Source of the DNA: Sphingomonas sp. Ag1
GTDB lineage: Bacteria; Pseudomonadota; Alphaproteobacteria; Sphingomonadales; Sphingomonadaceae
Assembly (NCBI RefSeq): GCF_000980895.1
Contig: NZ_LAZX01000089.1
Coordinates: 91,261 to 155,260, forward strand
Direction: 5' to 3'
DNA: 64,000 bases
Below, piece by piece: positions 18,206 through 27,428 of this stretch. How positions within the stretch are numbered: the first letter of the stretch is position 1; each line of letters begins with the position of its first letter. The translations under genes and the position numbers were made by a program. The notes beneath the pieces are model-generated. The model was given only the letters and a program-made list of their open reading frames with translations. It made no database searches and was not told where the DNA came from.

Positions 18206-18895
18206 TCAGAGGCGGAGGCCGAGGCCGACGCCGAAGACCAAAGGATCCACGTTCAACCGCACGCGCTGCGTACCGGCGGCTGCGGTATCCAGCCGGGCGG
18301 TCGTATCAATGTCGATATATTTGACGTCGAGGTTCAGGAACACCTTGCGCGACAGGTCGATGTCGATGCCAGCCTGGGCGGCCCAGCCGACGCTGTCCTT
18401 CATGTGCACGCGGGTGCGCCCGACTGCTGCCTCCAGCGCGGGCGAGGCCTTTTCGTTCCAGAAGATCGTGTAGTTGATCCCCGCGCCGACATAGGGCCGC
18501 ACGGTGGAGCGCGGCATGAAGTGATATTGCATGGTCAGCGTCGGCGGCAGCACCCAGGTGGAGGCCAGGCGGCCGATACCGCCGGTGGTGCCGGTGCGAC
18601 CGTCGGCATGATGCTTCGTCGTGGAAGCGATCAGTTCGAAACCGATATTGTCGGTCGCCATATAGGTGAGGTCGAGTTCGGGCATGACGCTGTTGTCGAT
18701 CCGCACCTTCTCTCCCGGGAAGGCGGGCAGGATGCTGCCGGAGCGCTCATTGGGCGCAACCGTGATGGCGCGGGCGCGCAGCAGCACGTCGCCGGCGCGC
18801 GTTTCGACCCGCGCCGCATCGTCCTGCGCCGCGGCGGGCATGGCAGCCACGCCGGCAACCATGACACCCAGCGCCGCGACCAACCGCTTCTTCAT
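18206..18895 (-). CDS. OmpW-family outer-membrane protein
   Basis: 229 residues: a signal peptide (1-21, AAAQ) and then an eight-stranded barrel typical of OmpW, with the family phrases VRPYVGAGINYTIFW and FLNLDVKYIDIDT and a C-terminal aromatic/Leu strand (GVGLGLRL). OmpW proteins form narrow hydrophobic pores and in enterobacteria respond to FNR and stress. Start chosen at 18895, which is 8 bases from AAGGGG; 18901 is too close to it. The gene is divergent from hemN, and the FNR box at 18983 lies about 90 bp upstream of this start, so it could be shared. Confidence 0.85.
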   Translation of the reverse strand: MKKRLVAALGVMVAGVAAMPAAAQDDAARVETRAGDVLLRARAITVAPNERSGSILPAFPGEKVRIDNSVMPELDLTYMATDNIGFELIASTTKHHADGRTGTTGGIGRLASTWVLPPTLTMQYHFMPRSTVRPYVGAGINYTIFWNEKASPALEAAVGRTRVHMKDSVGWAAQAGIDIDLSRKVFLNLDVKYIDIDTTARLDTAAAGTQRVRLNVDPLVFGVGLGLRL

Positions 18896-18982
18896 CGTCA
18901 TTCCCCTTTGCATCTTTGTTCGGAATGCGACCGGGGTAGGCGCGCCGGCGGGGGTCGGCGTTGATCGGCGCCAAGCAAGTTT

Positions 18983-18996
18983 TTGACCGCGATCAA
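18983..18996 (+). promoter_or_regulatory. FNR box upstream of hemN
   Basis: TTGACCGCGATCAA fits the FNR/FixK consensus TTGAT-N4-ATCAA with one mismatch. Its centre is 41.5 bp before the A of the hemN ATG at 19031. Confidence 0.75.
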
Positions 18997-19030
18997 GGAT
19001 GCGCCACTGGCCGTGCCCCACGCGGTTGGC

Positions 19031-20356
19031 ATGTGGACCTACCATCCCGACCTGCTCGCCCGCGCGGTGCCGCGCTATACCAGCTATCCGACGGCGGCCG
19101 AATTCGGCGACACGGTGGGTAGCGAGGACATGGCCGTGGCGCTTGACCGGGTCGCGCCGGACGAGGCGATCTCGCTTTATCTCCACATCCCATATTGCCG
19201 GGAAATCTGCTGGTATTGCGGGTGCAACACGGGCGCGGCGAACCGCAGCGCGCGGCTGTCCAACTATCTGGCGCGGCTGGGCGAGGAGATTGCGCTGGTC
19301 GCGCGCCGGCTGGACGGACGCGGACGGGTAGGGCGCATCGCCTTCGGCGGGGGCAGCCCCAACGCCCTACCCCCGCACGCCTTTGCTAATCTGGCCGCGC
19401 AGGTCCGTGACGCCTTTCAGTGCGATGACGACACGATCGTCTCGGTCGAAATCGATCCGCGCGGCTTCGGCGCGGGATGGGCACGGGTGCTACGCGGCGC
19501 GCAGGTCACGCGGGCGAGCCTGGGCGTGCAGACGTTCGACCCCGCGATTCAGGCCGCGATCGGCCGGGTGCAGCCCGAAGCGGAGATCCGTGAGGCCGTC
19601 GCGATCCTGCGCGCGGCCGGCGTGTCATCGATCAACTTCGACCTGATGTACGGCCTGCCGGCACAAGACGATGACAGTTTGCGCGCGACGCTGGCCACGG
19701 CGCTGACGATGGCGCCGGATCGGCTGGCGGTATTCGGCTACGCCCATGTGCCGCACATGATCGCGCGGCAGCGGCGGATCGACGCCACGTTGCTGCCCGA
19801 CGCGGCGGCACGGTTTCGGCATGCGGCACTGGCGCATGAGACACTGACCGGGGCGGGGTATCGCGCGGTCGGTTTCGATCATTTCGCGCGGCCGGACGAC
19901 GCGCTGGCGCAGGCGGCGGCCGCGGGCACACTGCGGCGCAATTTCCAGGGCTTTACCGAGGATCCGGCGGAAACGCTGGTTGGGCTGGGCGCGAGCGCGA
20001 TCAGCGAATTTCCCGATCGTCTGCTGCAGAATGAAAAGAACACCGGCCGCTATCACATGGCGATCGGCAGCGGGCGCTTCGCGGTCACACGCGGGCTGCG
20101 GCGCAGCGCCGAGGACCGGCTCCGCGGACGGGCGATCGAAGCGATCCTGACGCGTGGCGAAGCCGACCTGTCGGGGGTGCCGCAACTGGGAACGGTTCAT
20201 TCGCGGCTGGCGCCGTTCGTCGCGCACGGGCTGGTCCGCTGGGACGGCGAGCGCCTGCTGCTGCAGGACGACGCCCGCCCCTATGCGCGGGTGATCGCGG
20301 CGACGCTGGACGCCTATCGCGGTGAGGAACCCGCGCGCTTCAGCAGCGCCGTCTGA
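19031..20356 (+). CDS. hemN: Oxygen-independent coproporphyrinogen III dehydrogenase
   Basis: 441 residues; the radical SAM enzyme that oxidatively decarboxylates coproporphyrinogen III to protoporphyrinogen IX without oxygen. The HemN N-terminus WTYHPDLLARAVPRYTSYPT is present. The cluster motif CxxxCxxCxC is in PYCREICWYCGCN, and the GGGSPN loop follows. I place the start at ATG 19031 because an upstream TTG in the same frame lies in the FNR box. No ribosome site precedes this ATG. The next gene, an FNR-type regulator, begins 6 bases after the stop. Confidence 0.95.
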   Translation: MWTYHPDLLARAVPRYTSYPTAAEFGDTVGSEDMAVALDRVAPDEAISLYLHIPYCREICWYCGCNTGAANRSARLSNYLARLGEEIALVARRLDGRGRVGRIAFGGGSPNALPPHAFANLAAQVRDAFQCDDDTIVSVEIDPRGFGAGWARVLRGAQVTRASLGVQTFDPAIQAAIGRVQPEAEIREAVAILRAAGVSSINFDLMYGLPAQDDDSLRATLATALTMAPDRLAVFGYAHVPHMIARQRRIDATLLPDAAARFRHAALAHETLTGAGYRAVGFDHFARPDDALAQAAAAGTLRRNFQGFTEDPAETLVGLGASAISEFPDRLLQNEKNTGRYHMAIGSGRFAVTRGLRRSAEDRLRGRAIEAILTRGEADLSGVPQLGTVHSRLAPFVAHGLVRWDGERLLLQDDARPYARVIAATLDAYRGEEPARFSSAV

Positions 20357-20361
20357 GCCCC

Positions 20362-21063
20362 ATGCCGATCGCCGCCAACGATCCCGGCTGCGCCCCGCCA
20401 CGCTGCGCCGCCTGTGCCGCGCGCGACACGTCGGTGTGCGCGAGCTTTGCCGATCGGGAGCTGACTGCGTTGCACGGCATCGGCCGCCGGCGCATGCTGA
20501 AGGCCGGCCACGTGCTGATCTGGGCGGGTGATCCGGCGGCGGTCTGCGCCAATCTGGTTTCCGGCGTGCTGAAGGTCGTGCGCGAGGATCCGGACGGGCG
20601 GGCGCAGATCGTCGGCCTGTTGTTTCCCGGCGATTTCGTCGGCGAATTGTTCGTCGAACAGGCGCGCGAGACGGTGGTGGCGCTGGTCGATGCCGATCTG
20701 TGCCTTTACTCGCGCCGTGCGCTGGAGCCGGTACTGGCGGCCCAGCCGGGTGCCGAGGGGCTGTTGCTGCGCCGCGCGCTGGGGACGCTGGCCGAGGCGC
20801 GGCGCTGGATGCTGATGCTGGGGCGAAGGCACGCGCCGGAGAAGGTCGCCGCCTTCCTGCTCGACATGCATCGCCGACTGGGCGTGGGTGACCGCGTGGA
20901 CCTGCCGATGGGGCGCGGCGCGGTGGGTGAGGTGCTGGGCCTGACGATCGAGACGGTTAGCCGGCAGATGACGGCGCTAAAGGCCGCCGGGCTCATCGCG
21001 CTGCCGGGCGGGCGGCAGGTGCGGCTGCTCGACCGCGCGGCGCTCGCCCGTATCGCTGGGTGA
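20362..21063 (+). CDS. FNR-type oxygen-sensing regulator, copy 1
   Basis: 233 residues of the CRP/FNR superfamily. Three N-terminal cysteines in CAACAARDTSVC (C-x2-C-x7-C) plus a fourth in VCANL fit ligands for an oxygen-labile [4Fe-4S] cluster, as in FNR/FnrN. The cNMP-like beta-roll is followed by a C-terminal helix-turn-helix whose recognition helix reads TIETVSRQMTALK; Glu, Ser and Arg there contact TTGAT boxes. It is co-transcribed with hemN (6-bp gap) and so lies behind an FNR box, implying autoregulation. The last bases converge with cydC. Confidence 0.9.
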   Translation: MPIAANDPGCAPPRCAACAARDTSVCASFADRELTALHGIGRRRMLKAGHVLIWAGDPAAVCANLVSGVLKVVREDPDGRAQIVGLLFPGDFVGELFVEQARETVVALVDADLCLYSRRALEPVLAAQPGAEGLLLRRALGTLAEARRWMLMLGRRHAPEKVAAFLLDMHRRLGVGDRVDLPMGRGAVGEVLGLTIETVSRQMTALKAAGLIALPGGRQVRLLDRAALARIAG

Positions 21064-21068
21064 CCGGA

Positions 21069-22706
21069 TCAGGCAGCGAGTTGCGGCAGCGGGTGATCGC
21101 CGGCGAGAAGATCGATCCGGCGCTGGCAGGTGGCGACCATCGCGGGCCGATGGCTGACCAGCAGGAGCCCCTGACCGGTGCGATTCAGCCGCTGCGCCAG
21201 CCGCGCGGCCACCAGCTGTTCGGTCGCCGCGTCCAGCCCTTCGCTCGGTTCGTCGAGCAACAGCCAGGGCGCCGCGCTCGCATAAGCGCGGGCGAGGGCG
21301 AGCCGCCGGCGCTCACCGCCGGATAGCCGCGCGCCATTCTCACCGACCCATCCGTCGAGCCCGCCGAGCGCGCGCACGCGATCGTCGATCGCGGCATCGT
21401 GCAGCGCCTGCCACAGCGCGTCGTCGGACAGCGCCGGATCGGCGAGCAGCAGATTGTCGCGCACAGTGCCCGAGAGCAGGGCGGCATCTTGCGGCGCCCA
21501 GCCGAAGCAGCGGCGGCGAATGACGGGATCGATCTGTGCCGCGTCATGCCCATGGAGCGCCATGCTGCCCGGCGCGGGATCTCGCAGGCCGAGCAGCGTT
21601 TCGAGCAGCGTCGTCTTGCCGGCGCCCGACGGGCCGACCAACGCGACACGCTCGCCGGGACGAAGGACGGCGCTGCACGGGCTGGCGAGGGTGAGTGTCG
21701 GCGCGGCGACAAGCGCAGTGGCCGGGGCAGGGGCAGGGGCAGGGGCGATCTGCGCGGAAGCATTCTCCAGGATGGCGTCGAGCCGGACCTCTGCCTCACG
21801 CACGCGTCCCTGCTCGACCAGGGCGCGCAGCAGCGGCCCCAGGCCATCGATCGTCATCGCTGCGGCCAAGGCCGCCATTGCCGCGATCGGCGCGCCGGCG
21901 GGGGCGGCAAGGAACAGCGCGCTGGCGGCGGCCAGGCCGATCCCACCCGCGTGAAGCCATTCGAACCAGCCTGCCGCTTCGGTATGCCGGCGATGCGCAT
22001 GACCCAGTGCGCGCGCCTCCACGGTGATCCGGTCTGCGGCCCAATCCTCCAGCCCGAAGCAGCGAAGCTCCGGCGCGGCATCGACCAGCCGGGCGACTTC
22101 CTCGCGCAGCGCGCCGGCCGCCTGCTGAACCGCGCGGCCCGGCGCATCCATGCGGCGGGACAATAGCGCGCCGATCACCAAGGTCGCTGCGGCGCAAGAC
22201 AGTGTCGCCAGCGCGGCGGGGATACCGCCGAGGATTACCAAACAGCCGCCCGCGCCGATTGCGGCGGCGATGCCCCCGGGTGCCGATAGGCGGACGAAGC
22301 GGGTCTCGATCGCGCCGACATCATCGACGAGGCGTGCGGTCGCTTCTCCGGTCCCGAGCGCCATCGCGCGGTGGACCGGCGCGGCGGCCAGCGCACGGTA
22401 CAAGGCGGGCCGGATGCGTGCGAGCGCGCCGAACGCCGCCTCGTGGCTGGCCAGCCGCTCACCATAGCGCGCGCCGGTCCGGACAATCGCGAGCAGGCGG
22501 ATGCCGGCGGATGGCAGCATGTAGTTGAAGGCCAGCGCCACCGCCGGCCCCGCTGCGCCGGCAATCGCGGCGGCGGTGATGAACCAGCCCGACAGGCCCA
22601 GGAGAACGACCGAGGCCGCGGCGACCAGCGCGGCAAAGAGTGATGCGCGCAGCAGCAGGCGATGCTGGGCGCGACGTTCGGCGGCGATCAGTGTGGCGAG
22701 GGTCAC
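21069..22706 (-). CDS. cydC: Heterodimeric ABC exporter subunit CydC
   Basis: 545 residues: an N-terminal membrane domain (about 1-300) and a C-terminal ATPase. Walker A is GPSGAGKTTLLE, the signature is LSGGERRRLALARA and Walker B is WLLLDEPSEGLD. CydDC exports cysteine/glutathione and is needed to assemble cytochrome bd. The start overlaps the cydD stop by 4 bp, so translation is coupled. The adjacent cydAB genes confirm the role. Confidence 0.92.
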   Translation of the reverse strand: MTLATLIAAERRAQHRLLLRASLFAALVAAASVVLLGLSGWFITAAAIAGAAGPAVALAFNYMLPSAGIRLLAIVRTGARYGERLASHEAAFGALARIRPALYRALAAAPVHRAMALGTGEATARLVDDVGAIETRFVRLSAPGGIAAAIGAGGCLVILGGIPAALATLSCAAATLVIGALLSRRMDAPGRAVQQAAGALREEVARLVDAAPELRCFGLEDWAADRITVEARALGHAHRRHTEAAGWFEWLHAGGIGLAAASALFLAAPAGAPIAAMAALAAAMTIDGLGPLLRALVEQGRVREAEVRLDAILENASAQIAPAPAPAPATALVAAPTLTLASPCSAVLRPGERVALVGPSGAGKTTLLETLLGLRDPAPGSMALHGHDAAQIDPVIRRRCFGWAPQDAALLSGTVRDNLLLADPALSDDALWQALHDAAIDDRVRALGGLDGWVGENGARLSGGERRRLALARAYASAAPWLLLDEPSEGLDAATEQLVAARLAQRLNRTGQGLLLVSHRPAMVATCQRRIDLLAGDHPLPQLAA

Positions 22707-24358
22707 TGGCTGTCTCCGAGGCGGACGACCTGGTCGGCGATGGCGGCAAGGCGCTCGCTATGGGTGGCGAGGAGGGTGGTGCGTCCACGGCACGCGCCGG
22801 CGATGGTGGCGATCAGCGCGGTTTCGCTGGCGTGATCGAGATGCGCGGTCGGCTCGTCCAGCAGCAGCAACGGCGCCGGCTTCAGCAGCGCGCGGGCGAG
22901 TGCGATCCGACGTCGTTCGCCGCCCGACAGCCCGCTGCCGCGCGAATCGATTTCGCTGTCCAGCCCCGCCGGGCGGCGTGCCAGCATCGGTCCAAGCCCC
23001 GCGCCCTCGACCGCGGCGTCGAGATCGCGGGGCGTCGCTTTCGGATTGGCCAGCAGCAGATTGTCGCGGATCGTGCCGGCGAGCAGCAGCGGGTGCTGCC
23101 CGGCCCAGCTGGCGAGCGGCGCGATCGTCCCCATCGTGTCGAGCGGCACGCCGTCCACCAGCACCGTGCCGCTTTCCATCGGCGCGAGGCCGAGCAGCAG
23201 GTGGAGCAGGCTCGACTTGCCGCTGCCCGACGGGCCGACCAGCGCGATCGTCTGTCCGGGCGCGGCGGTGAAGGAGAGGTTGGCGACCGCTGGGCGGTCG
23301 CTGTCGGGATAGCGGATCGTCACATCGTGGAAGGCGAGTGCGGGCTGGGCGGAAATCGGCCGCGGGCGCGCCGGGGCGAGCGGGGCGGGGAGCGTCATCA
23401 ACCGCTCCGCTGCGGTCTCGGCCGACTGCTTGTCGTGATAGGCGGCGGCGAGGCGGCGCATCGGACCATAGAATTCGGGTGCCAGCGCCAGCACGAAGAA
23501 GGCCCGGCCGAGATCGAGCTGTTCGGGCACGGGGAAGGGGAGTTGGCCGAGCAGGTTGAAGCCGCAATAGACCGCGACCAGCGCCACTGATAGCGCGGCG
23601 AAGAATTCGAGCGCCGCGGAGGACAGGAAGGCGACCCGCAGCACACGCATCGTTCGTTTGGCGAGCTCGTCCGCCGCTTCGCCCAGCGCATTCGCCTCGC
23701 GCTGCTCCGCCCCGAAGGCGAGCACCACCGGCAGGGCGCGCACGCGATCCGCAAAGCGGCCGGAAAGGCGCGACAAGGCGACGAACTGGCGGCGCGATTC
23801 ATCCGCCGCGGCGCCGCCGGCGAGCGCCATTGCGATGACGAAGGGGATCAGCGTGCCGAGCAGGATCGCCGCCGATACCGGGCTGGCGATGGCGGTGGCG
23901 GCCAGTACCAGTAGGGGCGCCAGCCCGGCCGCGCGTCGCGCCGGGAGGAAGCGGGCGACATAGCCGTCGAGCGCCTCCACCTCGTCAACCGCGGCAGTGA
24001 TCCAGCCGCCCATGGTGGTGGCGCCACCCGGCGCGCGGTGAAGCGCGGCCTCCACCACGCGGCGGCGCACCTGCGCCTTCGACCGCTCGGCCGCAGCGGC
24101 GCCGATCTGCGCCGATGCCATGGCGAACAGCCCGCGCGCCGCGCCGGTCACCGCGACCAGCGCCGCCCAGGGGAGGACGGCGGTGAGGCCATCCGGTACT
24201 GCGACGACGCCGCCCGCGAGGCCGGCGGCAAAGCCGATGGCGGCGAGCGTATCCAGCAGCAGCACGGCACCGGCAGCGCCCGCGCCCGTGCCGGCCGCGG
24301 CGGTGAGCCACCGGCCGCGCGCACGGGCCATGGCCTTTGTCGATGGGATCGCAGTCAT
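22703..24358 (-). CDS. cydD: Heterodimeric ABC exporter subunit CydD
   Basis: 551 residues from the ATG at 24358. Membrane domain first, then an ATPase with Walker A GPSGSGKSSLLH, signature LSGGERRRIALARAL and Walker B LLLLDEPTAHLD. It pairs with CydC for thiol export to the periplasm during cytochrome bd assembly. The frame extends upstream to a TTG at 24406 that lies in an FNR box, so I place the start at 24358. The distance from box to ATG is exactly the same as for hemN (48 nt from the first box base). No ribosome site is visible before this ATG. Confidence 0.92.
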   Translation of the reverse strand: MTAIPSTKAMARARGRWLTAAAGTGAGAAGAVLLLDTLAAIGFAAGLAGGVVAVPDGLTAVLPWAALVAVTGAARGLFAMASAQIGAAAAERSKAQVRRRVVEAALHRAPGGATTMGGWITAAVDEVEALDGYVARFLPARRAAGLAPLLVLAATAIASPVSAAILLGTLIPFVIAMALAGGAAADESRRQFVALSRLSGRFADRVRALPVVLAFGAEQREANALGEAADELAKRTMRVLRVAFLSSAALEFFAALSVALVAVYCGFNLLGQLPFPVPEQLDLGRAFFVLALAPEFYGPMRRLAAAYHDKQSAETAAERLMTLPAPLAPARPRPISAQPALAFHDVTIRYPDSDRPAVANLSFTAAPGQTIALVGPSGSGKSSLLHLLLGLAPMESGTVLVDGVPLDTMGTIAPLASWAGQHPLLLAGTIRDNLLLANPKATPRDLDAAVEGAGLGPMLARRPAGLDSEIDSRGSGLSGGERRRIALARALLKPAPLLLLDEPTAHLDHASETALIATIAGACRGRTTLLATHSERLAAIADQVVRLGDSQ

Positions 24359-24392
24359 GCACGGCAGGTCGCTGCGAAACAGCGCCAGGTCT

Positions 24393-24406
24393 TTGACCAC
24401 GGTCAA
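24393..24406. promoter_or_regulatory. FNR box between cydD and cydA
   Basis: TTGACCACGGTCAA, a symmetric FNR-type palindrome in the divergent promoter region. Its centre is 41.5 bp from the cydD ATG on one side and 83.5 bp from the cydA ATG on the other, so it may serve both operons. Confidence 0.75.
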
Positions 24407-24482
24407 TGTTGCGCGTGCGGCCCGGGCCTACCGCGCGGCCATCCAGGGGCCGGACGTGCGGCCCCACGGGGGAGACATTTCA

Positions 24483-26051
24483 ATGGACCTCGGGGTCACA
24501 GACCTGTCGCGGCTGCAATTCGCGCTGACCGCGCTGTACCACTTCCTGTTCGTGCCGTTGACGCTCGGCCTGTCGTTCATGCTCGTCATCATGGAATCGA
24601 TCTATGTGATGACGAACCGCCCGGTGTGGCGGGTCGCGACTCGGTTCTGGGGCAAGATCTTCGGCATCAATTTCGCGCTGGGTGTCGCGACCGGGCTCAC
24701 CATGGAGTTCCAGTTCGGCACCAACTGGTCGTATTTCTCGCATTATGTCGGCGACATCTTCGGTGCGCCGCTCGCGATCGAGGGGCTGATGGCCTTCTTC
24801 CTCGAGGCGACCATGGTCGGCATCATGTTCTTCGGCTGGGACCGGCTGTCGAAACTGGGCCACCTCATCGTCACCTTCCTGGTGGCGCTGGGCACCAACC
24901 TGTCCGCCTTGTGGATCCTGATTGCCAACGGCTGGATGCAGAACCCGGTCGGCGCGACCTTCAATCCCGAAACCATGCGGATGGAGGTGAGCGACTTTGG
25001 CGCGGTGCTGTTCAATCCGATTGCGCAGGCCAAGTTCGTCCACACCGTCAGCGCCGGCTACGTCATCGCCTCCGCACTCGTGCTGGGCGTATCGGCCTAT
25101 TACCTGCTGAAAGGCCGCTTCATCCCCGTGGCGCGTCGGTCGATGACGGTCGCTGCGGCGTTCGGCCTTGCCTCCTCGCTGTCGGTCGTCGTGCTGGGTG
25201 ACGAGAGCGGCTATGCGCTGACCGACAACCAGAAGATGAAGCTCGCCGCGATCGAGGCGGTCTGGCACACCGAGCCTGGCCCGAGTGGCCTGACGCTGGT
25301 CGGCTATCCCGATTCCGTCGCACGCGAGACGCGCTACAAGGTCGAGATTCCGTGGCTGCTGGGCCTGATCGCGACGCGCAGCCTGGATGGCACCGTTGCC
25401 GGCATGTCGGAACTGGTGCTGAAGGCGCAGGAGCGGATCGCGTCGGGCATCATCGCTTATGATGCGGTCGAACGGTTGAAGACCGATCCCACCAATGCCG
25501 AGCAGCGCGCCCGGTTCGAGACGCACAAGCGCGACCTTGGCTATGCCCTGCTGCTGAAGCGGCATCTGGACGATCCGCGCCTGGCGACCCCGGCGCAGAT
25601 CGAGGCGGCGGCGTGGGACACAGTGCCTGACGTCGGCCTGATGTTCTGGACCTTCCGCGTGATGGCGCTGATCGGCTTTGCGATGATCGCGCTGTTCGGT
25701 GCGGCATTCGTCCTGTGCTCACTCCGGTTGCATCTGCAGAGCCGCTGGTTCCTGAAGCTGGCCGTTGCGGCCATCCCGCTGCCGTGGATCGCGGCCGAGA
25801 TGGGCTGGATCGTCGCCGAGCTGGGCCGCCAGCCCTGGGCGATCGAAGGCGTCCTGCCGACGTTCCTGGCGCACAGCACCCTGAGCCGCGGCGCCCTGTG
25901 GACGACGATCGCGGGCTTCACCGCGCTGTATGGCGGCCTGGCCGTGATCGAGGTTCGCCTGATCCTCGCCGCGATCAAGCACGGGCCGGATGCGCGCGAG
26001 CCTGATCAGCCGGCGCCGGGACCGATCCCCGCCGAGCCCATTACCGCCTGA
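24483..26051 (+). CDS. cydA: Cytochrome bd ubiquinol oxidase subunit I
   Basis: 522 residues, many membrane helices. CydA carries haems b558, b595 and d and oxidises quinol at the Q loop. Visible landmarks are His19 in the first helix (ALYHFLF), the GLMAFFLEATMVGIMFFGW segment with the acidic proton-path residue, and GWIVAELGRQPW near residue 440. The Q loop is of the short type. Start ATG 24483 with GGGGGAG upstream; the frame is open earlier but as an antisense shadow of cydD. First gene of cydABX. Confidence 0.97.
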   Translation: MDLGVTDLSRLQFALTALYHFLFVPLTLGLSFMLVIMESIYVMTNRPVWRVATRFWGKIFGINFALGVATGLTMEFQFGTNWSYFSHYVGDIFGAPLAIEGLMAFFLEATMVGIMFFGWDRLSKLGHLIVTFLVALGTNLSALWILIANGWMQNPVGATFNPETMRMEVSDFGAVLFNPIAQAKFVHTVSAGYVIASALVLGVSAYYLLKGRFIPVARRSMTVAAAFGLASSLSVVVLGDESGYALTDNQKMKLAAIEAVWHTEPGPSGLTLVGYPDSVARETRYKVEIPWLLGLIATRSLDGTVAGMSELVLKAQERIASGIIAYDAVERLKTDPTNAEQRARFETHKRDLGYALLLKRHLDDPRLATPAQIEAAAWDTVPDVGLMFWTFRVMALIGFAMIALFGAAFVLCSLRLHLQSRWFLKLAVAAIPLPWIAAEMGWIVAELGRQPWAIEGVLPTFLAHSTLSRGALWTTIAGFTALYGGLAVIEVRLILAAIKHGPDAREPDQPAPGPIPAEPITA

Positions 26052-26067
26052 ACGAAAGGATCGAACC

Positions 26068-27207
26068 ATGTTCGACTATGAGACGCTACGCGTCATCTGG
26101 TGGGCGCTGATGGGCGTGCTGCTCATCGGCTTCGCCCTCACCGATGGGTACGACCTGGGGGTGGCATCGCTGCTGCCCTGGGTCGCCAAGACCGACGCCG
26201 AGCGGCGTATGGTGATCAACAGCGTGGGACCGACCTGGGAGGGTAACCAGGTGTGGTTCATCCTGGGCGGCGGTGCGATCTTCGCGGCCTGGCCGCACGT
26301 CTATGCCGTCAGCTTCTCCGGCTTCTACCTGGCGATGTTCGTGGTGCTATCGGCGCTGATCCTGCGGCCGGTGGGGTTCAAGTATCGCTCCAAGCGGCCG
26401 GACCCCGCATGGCGCACCCGTTGGGACTGGGCATTGTTCGTCGGCGGCTTCGTCCCGGCCCTGGTGTTCGGTGTGGCGGTCGGCAACGTGCTGCAGGGCG
26501 CGCCTTTCCGCATCGATAGTGACCTGCGTTCCTTCTACGAGGGCAGTTTCCTTGACCTGTTCACGCCCTTCACGCTGCTGTGCGGCCTGTTGTCGGTCGC
26601 GATGCTGGTGCTGCACGGCGCGGCGTGGCTGGCGATCAAGGTGGAGCGTGGGCCAGTGCACGATCGCGCCCGCACCGTCGGCAGCGTCGCGGCGATCGCG
26701 ACGATCGCGCTGTTCGCGGTCGGCTATGTGTTCGTCGCTTATGGCGATGTCGGGTATCGCATCACCAGCGTCGTCGATCCGGCCGGCCCGTCCAACCCGC
26801 TGCGCACCACCGCCGAACAGGTCGCGGGCGGCTGGCTCACCAACTTTGCGCTTTATCCCTGGATGGTGGCGGCGCCGCTGATGGGCTTCGTCGGTGCGGT
26901 GCTGGCGTTTGTCGGCATTCGCCGCGGCGCCGAGGTGCTGGCCTTCGCCGGCTCATCCTCCGCCGCGGTCGGGATCATCGCCACCGTTGGCTGTTCGATG
27001 TTCCCGTTCATCCTGCCGTCCAGCATCGACGCGCATTCCAGCCTGACGGTGTGGAATGCATCGTCCACGCACCGGACGCTGGGGATCATGCTGTTCGTTA
27101 CGGTGGTCTTCCTGCCCATCGTGCTCGCCTACACCGCCTGGGCATACAAGGTGATGTTCGGCCGGGTGACGACGGAGGAAGTCCGCACCAACCCTGACTT
27201 CTACTGA
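26068..27207 (+). CDS. cydB: Cytochrome bd ubiquinol oxidase subunit II
   Basis: 379 residues with about nine membrane helices. The N-terminus ETLRVIWWALMGVLLIGFAL and the following TDGYDLG motif are diagnostic of CydB; WEGNQVWFILGGGAIFAAWP is the next conserved block. It pairs with CydA. The start ATG has AAAGGA upstream and lies 16 bases after the cydA stop. The CydX gene follows. Confidence 0.97.
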   Translation: MFDYETLRVIWWALMGVLLIGFALTDGYDLGVASLLPWVAKTDAERRMVINSVGPTWEGNQVWFILGGGAIFAAWPHVYAVSFSGFYLAMFVVLSALILRPVGFKYRSKRPDPAWRTRWDWALFVGGFVPALVFGVAVGNVLQGAPFRIDSDLRSFYEGSFLDLFTPFTLLCGLLSVAMLVLHGAAWLAIKVERGPVHDRARTVGSVAAIATIALFAVGYVFVAYGDVGYRITSVVDPAGPSNPLRTTAEQVAGGWLTNFALYPWMVAAPLMGFVGAVLAFVGIRRGAEVLAFAGSSSAAVGIIATVGCSMFPFILPSSIDAHSSLTVWNASSTHRTLGIMLFVTVVFLPIVLAYTAWAYKVMFGRVTTEEVRTNPDFY

Positions 27208-27222
27208 CAGGAGGCTGATACG

Positions 27223-27345
27223 ATGTGGTATTTCACCTGGGTTCTCGGCCTTGGCCTCGCCGTCCTGTTCGGCATCCTCAACGGCATCTGGCACGAATTC
27301 CATCTGCCGATCGAGGATGACGACGAGGCGCCGGCGCGCCGGTGA
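27223..27345 (+). CDS. cydX: Cytochrome bd accessory subunit CydX
   Basis: A 40-residue protein with one membrane helix and the CydX hallmark start MWYFTWVLGLGLAVLFGILN and Trp-His-Glu after it, then an acidic tail. CydX stabilises the haems of cytochrome bd. It has an excellent AGGAGG ribosome site, lies 15 bases after cydB, and is followed by a terminator. Confidence 0.92.
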   Translation: MWYFTWVLGLGLAVLFGILNGIWHEFHLPIEDDDEAPARR

Positions 27346-27356
27346 TCGACGCAGCA

Positions 27357-27386
27357 CGGGGTGACGCGCGTGCGTCGCCCCGTTTT
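27357..27386 (+). terminator. Intrinsic terminator after cydABX
   Basis: An 11-bp stem with one wobble pair (27357-27367 with 27372-27382), a 4-nt loop and TTTT. Confidence 0.8.
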
Positions 27387-27428
27387 GCATGACAAGGCGG
27401 GGGCGACAGACCTGCGCCGCCGACCTAT

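Noticed and set aside
18961..18974. TTGATCGGCGCCAA as a second FNR box before hemN
   Set aside because: The right half (GCCAA) departs from the consensus; the site at 18983 is much better and correctly spaced.
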